A DNA stretch of 64,000 nucleotides from Fusarium oxysporum f. sp. lycopersici 4287 (Eukaryota; Ascomycota; Sordariomycetes; Hypocreales; Nectriaceae). The stretch's first letter is position 1; the number at the start of each line of letters is the position of its first letter. Positions 35,244 to 46,112 of this stretch are shown here, piece after piece. The stretch is from assembly GCF_000149955.1 (NCBI RefSeq), contig NC_030987.1, forward strand, positions 3,777,190-3,841,189, written 5' to 3'. The translations under genes and the position numbers were made by a program. The notes below the pieces were generated by a model. That model had not been told where the DNA came from and made no database searches. It saw nothing but the letters and a program-made list of their open reading frames with translations.

Positions 35244-35712
35244 TCAAATATATTCTGCAAAGCGATTTATTGAGGTCGCGTCGATTCCTTAGCACGTTTT
35301 CCAGATGTCTTATCCACTTTTATTAATGGCCGAATTCGTTGTGAAATGTCTTATATATCCATCCCTGTTCCTTGTTGTCGACTGGTTGCTTGGTCTCATT
35401 CTACTCCATTCCTGTACAAGACAGGACCTTGCTTCCTCGCCGTAGCTTGCTTCGTGACTGATGGAACCTTGTTTATTTACTGTTGATAATCTCGTGATAC
35501 TCGTAGTGATACTTTCATCTTCCCGTTTTCAACTTCAACTGCGCTTCACCTTCAATCGTGATCGCAAGATGCTTGTTGGGCCTCTACACCAAGCGGTCCA
35601 AGCTCTCTGATTTTTGTTAGCCTCACATTCATTTTTCACTCAGGCTCACATTCTGTTGTCTTTGTTCTTTCTTTTTTTTGTACTCACTCTCATTAACTAT
35701 TAAAACCTGCGC
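35244..35712. other. Interval between SRP68 and small membrane protein gene
   Basis: 469 bases between co-directional genes. The second half is T/C-rich (35520-35700), a typical promoter/leader composition. No gene seen. Confidence 0.5.
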
Positions 35713-36288
35713 ATGATGGACGAAGACCCAGCGTTGGAAACACCATCGCGAGGCTGGCATCCCAAGCACACCTCGATACATCCTTATCCAGCGACAATCA
35801 TCGCCCTAATAATCGTTCTCGCCGTCGTATCTCTCTTCGTATCAATCCTCCGGCAACTCCTTGAGCGTCGCCTTTCCCAACGCCGCGGCTGGTTTCTCAA
35901 CACCACATATCCCCCGCCCTCACCAACACCATCGTCATCAGTCGGAAGCAGCAGAAGCAGCAGAAGAAGCAAAAAGAAAACAAACGAACAAAAGGTGAGA
36001 CCAGTCTCTGAGGTCGAGATCGAATCTCGACAGCTTCTGTTTGCGGATACTGCTTTCCGAGGCGAACGAGTACCGCTCCAGAATCCTAATGAGCGTGGGT
36101 CTTTATACGATACTTTCCTGTTGCCAGCACCACATGCATCAAGGTTAAAGCCTGCGCGTTCGATGATGGAGTTAAACGGAGGGAGTCCACTAGAGAGTGT
36201 GGGGGGTAAAGAGGGACAGAAGAAGGCGAAAACGATTCACTGGCACGGTGTAAACAGACTTAATACTGCTTGGGGATGGATGTCATGA
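35713..36288 (+). CDS. Small single-pass membrane protein, unknown function
   Basis: I do not recognise this family. A single open frame of 191 residues starts with MMDEDPALETPS; the second Met is equally possible. One strongly hydrophobic segment (about 26-47, ATIIALIIVLAVVSLFVSIL) is followed by RQLLERRLSQRR, so the positive-inside rule places the C terminus in the cytosol. A Ser/Pro run and a basic RRSKKK patch come next. There is no signal peptide cleavage site ahead of the helix, so it is probably a signal-anchor protein. It lies downstream of SRP68 in the same direction and convergent with SSC1. Real-gene evidence is the length, the pyrimidine-rich leader and the TM layout; no homologue is known to me. 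Confidence 0.6.
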   Translation: MMDEDPALETPSRGWHPKHTSIHPYPATIIALIIVLAVVSLFVSILRQLLERRLSQRRGWFLNTTYPPPSPTPSSSVGSSRSSRRSKKKTNEQKVRPVSEVEIESRQLLFADTAFRGERVPLQNPNERGSLYDTFLLPAPHASRLKPARSMMELNGGSPLESVGGKEGQKKAKTIHWHGVNRLNTAWGWMS

Positions 36289-36709
36289 TATATCACGATC
36301 ATCAATCTTTCATTGAATATCAACATATTTAACACAATCATAATCATGAGCAAAGGAACATGCGTACATAAAACATCAAGTCATATTGAGTACCATGAAG
36401 GTAAACATGTTTTGAGGGGGGATGTGTGATTAGTCTACCTATAGGCAAGTCATGATACAGATATACAACATGATCCCCCATTCCGTGACATCATCTCAAA
36501 AAAAAACAACCAAAGATCTCTCTCAATAGAGGTTTTAAAGCTCCAACGCCAGATCCGCCAACCCTGAAACATGATATGGGTAAAAAGTGTAAAAGCGGCT
36601 AGGCGGGATATGAATACAGTGAAATACAGGACAGGTGAGAGATCTGAGCCGCACAGATCTCTCATCCTCAGATATTGTAACAAGTTTTTATAACACAGAA
36701 TCAAGACTC
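36289..36709. other. Convergent interval, small membrane protein/SSC1
   Basis: 421 bases between facing stop codons, AT-rich near 36290-36350. Probably 3' untranslated sequence of both genes; no gene seen. Confidence 0.55.
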
Positions 36710-38159
36710 TTAAGGCTTGTTCTCATCCTTCTTCTCACCCTCCTGAGACTGCTCAGAAGAGGAAGACTGCTCGCCGCTGCTCTCGTTGCGGGCCTTGTGC
36801 ATCTTGTCGAAGAGGTTCAAGCTGGCAACCTGGAGCTCATCGGTCTTCTCCTTGATCTCAGCGGCGGTGGCGGTGCCTTCACCAGAGAGGTTTTTGGCGA
36901 CGAACTCACGGAGAGTGGTGATCTTCTCCTTGATGGAGTCGGCCTCAGTCTTGTCGAGCTTGTCAGCATACTCGTTAAGAGCACGCTCGGTATCGTTCAG
37001 GACGCTGTCAGCACGGTTGGCAGCCTCGATAGCACCCTTGCGCTCTTTGTCGGCCTCAGCGTACTTCTCGGAGTCCTCAACCATCTGCTCAATCTCGCTC
37101 TCAGAGAGACCGGAACCGGAAGCAATGGTGATGGACTGATCCTTGTTGGTGGACTTGTCCTTGGCGTGAACGTGGACGATGGAGTCAGCATCAATGTCGA
37201 AGGTAACCTCGACCTGAGGGACACCACGGTGGGCAGGGGGGATACCAACAAGCTGGAAGTTTCCGAGAAGCTTGTTATCCTTGACGAGCTCACGCTCACC
37301 CTGGTAGACCTTGATCTCGACGGCAGTCTGGAAGTCGGCTGCGGTGGAGAAGACCTGGGACTTCTTGGTGGGGATAGTGGTGTTTCGGTTGATCAGACGG
37401 GTGAAGACACCACCGAGGGTCTCAATACCGAGGGACAGAGGTGTAACATCGAGGAGGAGGAGATCCTTGACCTCACCAGAAAGGACAGCACCCTGAATAG
37501 CAGCACCAATGGCAACAGCCTCATCGGGGTTGACGGACTTGGCGGGGTCGCGGCCGAAAATGCTCTTGACGGACTCAGCAACCTTGGGCATACGGGTCAT
37601 ACCACCAACGAGGATGACCTCCTGGATCTCCTTAGCGGAGAGGCCAGCATCCTTGAGGGCCTTGCGGACGGGCTCGATGGTGCGGGTGATGAGAGGGTCA
37701 ACCATCTTCTCAAGCTGAGCTCGGCTGAGCTTCATGTTGATGTGCTTGGGACCAGAGGAGTCGGCAGTGATGAAAGGAAGGTTGATATCGGTAGAGAGGG
37801 AAGAAGAAAGCTCGATCTTGGCCTTCTCAGCGGCCTCACGGATACGCTGGATAGCCATGCGGTCACCAGACAGGTCAATGCCAGAGGTCTTCTTGAAGTC
37901 CTGGACAAGGTGGCGGACGAGGTGGATATCGAAATCCTCACCACCAAGGTGGGTGTCACCGTTGGTGGACTTGACCTCGAAGACACCGTTCTGGATCTCG
38001 AGGATAGAGATATCGAAGGTACCACCACCAAGATCGTAAACAGCGACAACGCGGTCAGCCTCCTTCTCAAGACCGTAGGCAAGGGCGGCGGCAGTAGGCT
38101 CATTGACGACACGGAGAACGTTAAGACCGGCAATTTGACCGGCATCCTTGGTGCTCTGT

Positions 38160-38208
<49 letters not shown>

Positions 38209-38859
38209 TGGGCTTGGAGAGGTAGGCCTCGGCGGTCTCCTTCATCTTGTTGAGGACGAAACCACCAATCTGAGAGGGAGAGTAGTTCTGGCCACGAGCA
38301 GCGACCCAGGCGTCGCCGTTGGTGTGCTGAACGATCTTGTAAGGGACCTCCTTGATATCACGCTGAACCTCAGCATCCTTGAACTTGCGTCCTATTAATC
38401 GCTTGGTAGCGAAGAGGGTGTTCTCTGGGTTGACGACGGCCTGACGCTTGGCAGCGACACCGACAAGTCGCTCGCCATCCTCGGCGAAAGCAACAACTGA
38501 AGGAGTGGTTCGGGCACCTAATTGAGCAATGTTTAGTGGTTGTCCGTGAGACGAATTGGCATGTAAAACCAACCTTCCGAGTTTTCAATGATGCGGGGGA
38601 CCTTGCCCTCCATGATGGCGACGGCAGAGTTGGTGGTACCAAGATCGATACCGATCACGGCACCCTGGACCTTGCCCTCAGACTCAGTGGACTCATAGCG
38701 AGCGAACTTGGCAGCCAGAGGAGATCGGGTGAAAGCAGCCGAGCGAGCGGCGAGAGGGGAAGCTCGGGGAAGCTGATGCGATGGTCAGTACAATGTAGGA
38801 TGAAGCGATTGCGGTGTAAGAGAAAGACTTACAGCCCTCGACAAGCGCGAAGCCAGCAT
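36710..38859 (-). CDS. SSC1: Mitochondrial Hsp70
   Basis: ATP-driven chaperone of the mitochondrial matrix, motor of the TIM23 import machine and folding factor. Exons 38833-38859, 38574-38772 and 36710-38517 give 677 residues (yeast Ssc1 is 654). The first 35 residues are Arg/Ala/Ser-rich without acids, a matrix-targeting presequence; the first exon is only 27 nt and lies inside it. The nucleotide-binding domain begins [16 protein letters not shown] (about 47-62) and includes the phosphate loop [10 protein letters not shown]. The linker is [19 protein letters not shown], and the Hsp70 substrate domain and a Ser/Glu-rich tail (to NKP) follow. The absence of HDEL or EEVD endings plus the presequence point to the mitochondrial form. 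A long open frame on the opposite strand is a shadow (see rejected items). Confidence 0.96.
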
Positions 38860-40445
38860 TTTGATTATGGGTATATGGGTATAGAGTACAGGAAAAGAAA
38901 AAGGATGAAGGCGCAAGTCGGAGAGTAGATGGGAGGAGGTGGTGTTTTAGAGGATTGAGTATGAATGGAGATGATGGAATCGAGAGGAACGAATTTTTTT
39001 ACTCGAGAAAAGCTCTTTCCCCGGTCGGTCATAGAAGCCAAAGGAAAGAGGCAAGCACCGGGTTGTCTCCACTGAACCGGCTAGGTTCGGACCATGGTTA
39101 TTCCTGTGGAGGCCCACTCCGAACCTACGTGAAGGATCTGTTAGAATCAACGGAATGGTTCCCGATAATGCATATCATGAAAGCCAATTAGCGAAAGAGG
39201 ATCTAGAATATCTAACGACTATATGCGCTTGACTGTAACTTTGCACTATGCCTACCCGACCTCCTGCGCTCCTCAATTCATGATGCAAAATGCCGCCTCT
39301 TCTCTACGTTGTATCCCGAATATGCGGAGCCAATGGGGATCGGACGCAATGAGAAGACCCGCGCTGCACGCTAATGAGAAGTGCTCCTCTTCCCCCAGAA
39401 GATGGCTGAGAAAAGGTTCACCACACGTGATGAATGCTTCGGTGTTACCGGAAAAGTAACGGATTTGGCTCGGGCATGTCAAGAAGTTCATAACTCGGGG
39501 TCTTGCACGAAGCTGTCTGTCATACGCGAGTCAGCCAGTCTAAGGTAGTTTGGTACTGGTGTCATGATACGGAATGCATTCGGTAGGTATTATAGCTGCA
39601 GGGCTGATGACGGCATGGACAAGCTTATGAAAGTCAGTATTCGATGGCTTTACATGTCACCAGTTGACAGTTCCACTTCTTCAAACAAGGGCATAGTATA
39701 CTCATAGACAGGAAATACTTCTCTGTTGTTGTTGTCGTCGTTTTCTTCATTGACCCTTCTCCATTGCCAGTAACCGCATTCTAATACTGAGTGGTGACGG
39801 GCAGTGATATAATTCATGATGTTTCATGGCCTGTGCGTATTCTCCATCAGAGACACCGAGAACTAGCTTCATCTAAGCAGAACCCTGGATTGAGATGTTT
39901 TTCATAGTTACACGACTCCCACTACTAACCGGTAGTAAATAATGATAGTCTGGTGTATCAAGGATATTCAAATATCTTCAAGTCAATTAAAAAAAAAAAA
40001 AAATCAATTTACCCAACACTGAATTGAGCTATACCTGATCTTGGTTGACCATTGAGCTTGGGTCGGTCCTGAAATTATCCCGTAAACCCTCGCCCATTAA
40101 ATCAGATCAAGCCAGACGTCATTCGTGCATGCAACCTTCATAACCCACATCAGTAATCGCCCGACTCGGCCAACGACATTTCTTCTATTACGCTCCCATA
40201 ACCGTCATTTCACATCGGAAAACAAATAAACAGCTCGATAATCTCACACTCCCCATCATCCGCAATCTGCCTGTCGCATTATTCGCCACAACCGTGCCGC
40301 TCGCGTTGCGCCCACTAGGCGCCGGGGAATTCGAGAGCTCGACAACTCAGACGCAGGACAAAACCTCATCGTATCGATATTCAACCACAGGGTAGCTCGC
40401 AATTCTCTGCATTGTCGCTCCCTTTGAGGGGCGGCGTGGTCCAAG
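38860..40445. promoter_or_regulatory. 1.6 kb divergent upstream region of SSC1 and the WD gene
   Basis: Contains two promoters. A perfect 10-bp inverted repeat (39082-39091 and 39118-39127) lies about 220 bases upstream of the SSC1 start. A run of 15 A residues is at 39989-40003. I looked for heat-shock elements (alternating GAA/TTC on a 5-bp grid) and found only off-register pieces. Short open frames near 38955-39459 look non-coding. Confidence 0.5.
39082..39127. promoter_or_regulatory. 10-bp inverted repeat upstream of SSC1
   Basis: TAGGTTCGGA at 39082-39091 is matched exactly in reverse complement at 39118-39127, with 26 bases between. A further GAACC lies just before the left arm (39074-39078). 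Candidate protein-binding site or cruciform; function is inferred only from symmetry and position. Confidence 0.4.
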
Positions 40446-42663
40446 ATGGCGATAGATGAGAACGAGTATGGCGACCCTCATAGCCAACGAGCTTATCAAT
40501 CATGCCCATTGCTTGTATCAATACTAACATCGTCCAGCATGTATCCGACCGATGCCCTCGTTTCGAAGCATGCGCGGAAACACTATCGTATCCCCGTGCG
40601 CTCGCAGTATGTCATAATCCATCTTGTTGTGGCGCCATCATGCTCATGATATCCAGACATTGGCAGTTACGGTCTCTCGTTAGCGCCGAGAAGCAGGACA
40701 TCGTCTATTTTCCAGGTGGCAATGGCAGTAACCATGTCCAACGACTGAACACGACAACCCGAGAATGCGAAACTATCAAACTCCTCACATTTGCGCCTCG
40801 GTGCCTCGTCGCCGAGAAAGGATGGCTATGTTGTGGGAGTGAGAGTGGCGATTTCGTGGCAATTCGACTCGATGAAGGAAACGATGATGGCCATGGAATT
40901 CTATCAGAACTCGATCCAGACACTCGACTTAGCCTAGGACTCGACTCGTCCCGTGATGACCCTATACTCTCTCTTCTGAGCCGTGCGAGACGGAATAACA
41001 AAACCCTGATCGCGAAAAGTATGAAGTTAGCCAAAGACCGGGTAAACTGCATTACACTTTGGTTCCCGCCAACAAGCATGCCAGCACACGATAGGGCGTA
41101 TAAAGAACCAGTGGCGGTATTGGCTAACAACGACCGCACTGTTACACTAGTGAGCCTTAACGATTTTGACCAGAAAGAGAAGACAGAGGCATTGGATATC
41201 ATCACTTACCCAGACTTCGTGAACCGCGCACTCATCTCTCCAGACGGCCGACTTCTGATCGCCATTCTCGACGACCCATATCTGTATATCCATGAGAGAG
41301 TCAGCAGCGTTGCAGAATCTCCAGCGACGAGGTCAAGTGAAAGTCCTATATACCAATGGGAACAGACACAGAGAATACTTCTCAAGAGCCAAAAAAAAGA
41401 CGACAGAACAGACAGCCGAGGAAGTTTTGCCGCCTGTTTCTCCGAATCCGGAGCATATCTCGCTGTTGGGACCCAACATGGCACCATCTCCATCTTCAAC
41501 GCCGCACTTCTCGCAAATCCTAATGCCGACCCCCTTATTACAACTTTCCCGTCTTCACGGCCACACAGTGGCCCTGGTGCTATTCGAGATATGGCCTTCT
41601 GCCCCGGACCATTCGGGATGCTTGCGTGGACAGAGGACAGAGGCAATGTTGGTATTGCTGATATGAGGAGCAATTTTATGGTGNNNNNNNNNNNNNNNNN
41701 NNNNNNNNNNNNNNNNNNNNNNNNNNNNNNNNNNNNNNNNNNNNNNNNNNNNNNNNNNNNNNNNNNNNNNNNNNNNNNNNNNNCGTCAATTGTAACATCG
41801 AAGAACCAGTTTTCGAGCACATCAACATCCCGGACCGAAACACCATCGATCCGCGACTTTTGGATAGCCGCCGCGAGAGAAGAGATGCTGCCCTCGGATC
41901 AGGCGCTACAGAGACTGGCAGACGCCGAGACGTGATCGATACCCTTAATACTCCTCTGACTGCCAACGAGACACTTGTACTTGAGGCTATGCAGCTTGGT
42001 AGGCGTAGTCGTGAAAGAGCTGCTCAAAGAGTGGCGGCGGCGGCGGCGGCGGACGAGAGGCCTACAGGTGGTCCGACTAACTTCTGGGCGGCCAGGTCAA
42101 CCCGTCGAACTATTGGCAACGATGACAATGAGCGGCCTATGGCTCGGAGGAGTAGTAGTATCGGTCGTGCCATGGGAGAGCTGCTGGGCAGCAATTACGG
42201 CAGACGTCCAGTGACAAGAACTCCACGTGAAGCCTCCGACACCCCGGAAATTGGAAGAAGGCCAGATCGGTTGATGGAGAGTCTCGGTGAAACAGTGGCC
42301 ATGCTTAGGGAACAGCGGCAGCGCCAAGATTCGTCCTATCTCACCGTGCTTGAGATTCTTCAGGCACGAGAGCGAGATAACGACCGCGACCCCGACGATA
42401 CAACGATCATAGTGCCGCTTATCAATCAGGTGGTGAATCGATGGGAGGATGACCATGGCGTCTTCGAAGTCCCGCCTTCGCCAGACAATACTGCTGGGTT
42501 GGCGTGGAGCGAAGATGGTCGTACACTGTAAGTCTGCTTTTGGTCATTCTGTATACGCTTTTTGCTAACATGACGTAGCTTTGTTGGTGCACAGAATGGT
42601 ATATACGAGCTCCACGTGGACACCCAGAGCAGGAAGTTCTTCCCGAGCGTTTCGATGAGGTAA
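40446..42663 (+). CDS. WD-type/DUF2415-like protein, interrupted by assembly gap
   Basis: Function unknown; likely a WD-propeller scaffold. I read exons 40446-40465, 40538-40606, 40657-42526 (with 100 N at 41684-41783) and 42579-42663. Exon 1 and 2 give MAIDENDMYPTDALVSKHA, then RYRIPVRSQHWQLRSL-like sequence typical of the fungal family. Repeated beta-strand patterns (AVLANNDRTVTLVSL, ALISPDGRLLIAILDD, AVGTQHGTISIFN, MLAWTEDRGNVGIADMRSNF) look like WD blades; the last resembles DUF2415. After the gap the frame differs by one register from that before it (VNCNIEEPVFEH...), so the true missing length is not 100 and, if no intron is there, should leave remainder 2 when divided by 3. The C-terminal half is charged with an Ala run (GCG repeats at about 42031-42051), ending FVGAQNGIYELHVDTQSRKF. 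Confidence 0.75.
41684..41783. other. Assembly gap (100 N)
   Basis: Exactly 100 unknown bases, a conventional placeholder for a gap of unknown size. It falls within the WD/DUF2415-like coding region, and the frame register on both sides shows that 100 is not the true length. Confidence 0.99.
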
Positions 42664-42969
42664 AAGGCCAGAAATCAATGAGTGGATGCGAACCTTTGTG
42701 CTGGCGCAGGTGGTTTCTAATAGCAGCTTCGGGGTGATATCTTGATTTACCAAAAGTGATGACCAGTAACGACGGTTCCTTATTAGCATGGGCACAGGAT
42801 ACCTTGAGTACATTCCTACCTCTTCTTGACATGGCGTTTGCGATGTTTAATCTCAGTCACATTACATTACCTTTCGCTTCTTACATGCTCATATATAGCT
42901 TAGCTGTTATCGATGATAGCTTGAATATAATCCAACGAATTCTAGCTACGACTAAACAAATACTATGCT
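42664..42969. other. Convergent interval WD gene/L2HGDH-like gene
   Basis: 306 bases between facing stop codons, AT-rich; expected 3' ends only. No gene seen. Confidence 0.55.
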
Positions 42970-44390
42970 TTAAAGTGACTTGCTGGACCCGTAGAGCAAT
43001 TCTTGTACCATCTCGGCGATTGCCAGTGAGCTCGTCAAGCCAGGACTTTCAATACCCAACAGATTTACCCAGCCCTCGTATCCCTCCTCTTTCCGAATGA
43101 TAAAGTCATGGAATCCTTTGCCTTTGAGGACAGCGTCTTGACCAGCTAACTTGGGTCGAATACCAGCATAGTCTGCCACCAAAGCTGAGGCGTCAATGCC
43201 TGGAAGATAACGCTGGATCTCCGTAATAGCCTGCGGCAATCGTGCTGCGTTGACAGCTAAATCATTGGGATCATCAATCCATTCCACATCAGGACCGAAA
43301 CGTAGACGTCCCGCAAGATCAAGCGTCAAATGGGTGCCTAGACCTGCAATGCCAGGCTCAGGAACGGGATATATGAGACGCGAGATCTTGGGCTGAGAGG
43401 CAGAATACGAGAAGTAGTTGCCCTTGGCATAGTACAGCTCCTGTCGCTTTTCAGGTGGGACAATCATGTTGTGAATAACCGCAGCTCCCAGACCAGCAGC
43501 GTTGATGAGCGTCTCAGCCGTGATACTCGACGTCTCACCTGTGGCAGCATCTTTAACATCAATCTCCCAACCTTCACTACCGGGTCTAGATCCGAGAGGT
43601 CTGATGTTCACGACGGGTGAGTTGAGCGCCGCAACACCACCAGCATCCTCAAATAGACCTTGGAGACACAACATTAAGCCGTGCGAGTCGACGATACCCG
43701 TTGTCGGACTCTCAAGCGCACAAGCAGCATTGACGCCTTCACCGTCTCTCTTGACCTCTTCACCGCTCACCCATCGCGTTGGGACACCGAGATCGTTCTC
43801 ACACAGGGTGTGAATCTTCTCAAGAGTTTCACGCTGTGCTTCGTTTTGAGCGACGATCCATTTGCCCGTGCGGCGATGGCCTATATCGTGCTTCTCGCAA
43901 AGCTCGTAGAGCAGATTCTTACCACGGATGCAGAGCTTTGCTTTCAAGCTTGATGGTCCGTAGTAAATACCTGCGTGTATAACTTCACTGTTACGCGAGC
44001 TTGTCTCTGTGCCAATGGCATTATGGCGCTCAATGAGAACAGTTGAGGTATCGTCTCTTTGTGCAAGTTGACGGGCCACGGCAAGCCCAACGACACCGCC
44101 ACCAATTACCTACTACAATGTTAGAGTCATAGTCTCGAATTGATTTGAAATACATCGTGGCAACTCAATGGCGTTTGTCCCCCGTTCAGTGCCTCGTGAT
44201 CCGGCTACGGGATCGATCGGAGACTGAGGCTCCGGCGCCGGAACCGGGTCATGATACGGGTCTTATGATGAGGATGAAGTGGACTTACAGCATGGGTGAA
44301 ATCGGCTCTGGCGGCTGATGTCGAACTGAAGCTTTTCTTTTGAGTAGTTCGTAGATTTGTTGGAAGCTTACGTGCCAATGGTCGAAGCAT
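42970..44390 (-). CDS. FAD-dependent L-2-hydroxyglutarate dehydrogenase-like oxidoreductase
   Basis: Probably oxidises L-2-hydroxyglutarate to 2-oxoglutarate in mitochondria, a metabolite-repair reaction that removes a side product of malate dehydrogenase. Exons 44289-44390 and 42970-44109 give 413 residues (human L2HGDH is 463). The first 30 residues (MLRPLARKLPTNLRTTQKKS) are Arg/Lys/Ser-rich without acids, a likely mitochondrial presequence. The FAD-binding motif VIGGGVVGLAVARQL is at 35-49 and is formed across the intron. SSRNSEVIHAGIYYGPSSLKAKLC and ESPTTGIVDSHGLM are hallmarks of the L2HGDH/LhgO branch of the DAO fold, and YAGIRPKL near the end is the C-terminal FAD contact. The other candidate is a general glycine-oxidase-like DAO protein, but the HAGIYY motif favours L2HGDH. 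The intron is long for this window (179 nt). Confidence 0.88.
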
Positions 44391-44989
44391 TATGATTGTT
44401 GTTGAAGTTGAGTTGTTTGCAAGAGTGGGAGGATAGCATGTCTAGAATTCGGCCAAGATGATGCATACACCGAGCTGACCAACGACGCAACACAGACGGG
44501 GAGTTACACCATGCGCCGATCAAAACAGATACAAATTGGCAAGGAAATATAGGGATTCACTTTATAACGTTTTGCATATCTTTTGGTGGCACTGCAAGTG
44601 TGTAGAGAACTGTTGCTCATGAGCTTGATACCCTACAGGCTACTATCAGAAGCCAACTTCAGGGAGTCGTAAAACTTTAAGACCTCGATCTTACGACACA
44701 AGCACACTTTAGCCGGTTGAGGATAACTTAATATATAGGACGCTTGTGAAGCTTTTTGAAAACTCAATTTTCACCATATCAGGTCCATATGACTACCCCA
44801 TTCTTCCTCTCAAGTGATCAAACTCATGATAATATACATAGAGTGAATCCATAACGCCATATTTGTCTCGAGCTGGTTTCAATTGCCACTGGAAAGTCGG
44901 CTCCCATACCCTCCATCTTGATCGCCTAACGCCATAACATTCAACATGCTTTGTGTTCTAAGCATCGGATAAAATATGAGCCAGCTTCT
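44391..44989. other. Interval between coiled-coil gene and L2HGDH-like gene
   Basis: 599 bases between two minus-strand genes, holding the L2HGDH-like promoter and the 3' end of the coiled-coil gene. No gene seen. Confidence 0.5.
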
Positions 44990-46112
44990 TCAAGGTTTGG
45001 CTTCCTCGGCGATGGACTTGTCTTCCTCCTTATCTACTGTCGTAGAAGATCTTGTGAGGTTTGAGTGGTGAGGTGGCTCATGAGGAGCCGGCGACCCAGT
45101 CCCGAGGTCCGTCAGTTGTTTCTCTGGATATGTGTTAGCAAGAATCCAAACCAAACGATCTAATGGTGCTTACCTAGCTCTCGTACTCTGTGACGAAGCA
45201 TCTGGTTCTCACGAACCAGCATCTGTGTCTCAGCCTGATAAAATGCGCTTTCATCGCGACCACCCAGAACCAAATCCTCGCTATTTCCACCTATGGAAGT
45301 TGCGCGAAGTCGTGGGGAGGCACCACTACGACTGGGTGTTCGAGATCGTCGTTGGAGGTCGGCACGGGCGAGATCGAACGAGCTTCGAGGGTGACGATAG
45401 CTATTGGAGCGAGAACCAGATCCGCCGGTTGGAACAGGAGGGATCGAGACATGAGAGCTGGAGGCGTGGGGGGTTCCGTGACCTGACCGCTCGGAAATGG
45501 CAGAGCTATCCTCTACAGCCGAGCTCTGGTTCTGGTTATGGGGGTTGGCAGCTTGAAGGCGCTGGAGTTCGAGCTGCTGCTGTCGGATCATCTGCAAGAG
45601 GCGATTCTATCATCAAGAGGTCAGCCATCGTTGTTGTGTATGACATGGCATCATATTTCTTACCACATGAGCTTCTTGCTCTGCCTCAAGCTCTTGATGC
45701 AGTTCACCCAGGCTGGGTGCTCTATGATGACGGGGATCACCCGTCAGGGGAGATCCAGAAAGAGGTTGCGGGCTCGCAGTCCGTAGGCCAGACGGTTCGT
45801 TGACCATCTCGCCTGGCGAAGGCACGGAAGGGTCGTTAAGTTGTAGGTTCATGAGTACGGCGGAACGTCGTCGACCGGTATTTGGGGAGTGTTGGTTTCG
45901 AGAGATGGAGCTGCTTGACGATCCTGTTGGGTGTTAGTGGCCGAGTTGATTGTTTAGGTAAAAAATTTAGTAGAGGACGTACTTCGTGGAGGTTCGTGTT
46001 GAAGTCCAGCATTCATGGTCGCGGCTGCTTGCAACGATATCGAAGCTGATCGCGGGGATCTTGTTGGCGAGTCGCTGCGGGGAACAGCGGTGTTCGGTGG
46101 TGGAGACGCCAT
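44990..46112 (-). CDS. Ser/Pro-rich coiled-coil protein, unknown function
   Basis: I do not recognise the family. Exons 45983-46112, 45664-45923, 45174-45606 and 44990-45123, all GT-AG and in phase, give 318 residues. The N terminus (MASPPPNTAVPRSDSPTRSP) is Ser/Pro-rich with SP/TP motifs that could be phosphorylated by proline-directed kinases. Two short coiled-coil stretches can be seen: LGELHQELEAEQEAHVNRLL continuing into MIRQQQLELQRLQAAN (about 115-150, spanning the second intron), and YQAETQMLVRENQMLRHRVR then ELEKQLTDL (about 260-290). Between them is a Ser/Arg-rich disordered region. The leucine heptads without a basic region argue against bZIP. It reads as a small scaffold or adaptor. 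The four-exon structure with continuous frame supports a real gene. Confidence 0.72.

Noticed and set aside
36635..38398. Plus-strand open frame of 587 codons opposite SSC1
   Set aside because: Entirely antisense to a clear Hsp70 and Leu/Gly/Val/Asp-repetitive, the known shadow-ORF pattern of Hsp70 genes.
38860..39230. Heat-shock element upstream of SSC1
   Set aside because: GAA and TTC pieces near 39000 and 39155 do not keep the required 5-bp spacing.
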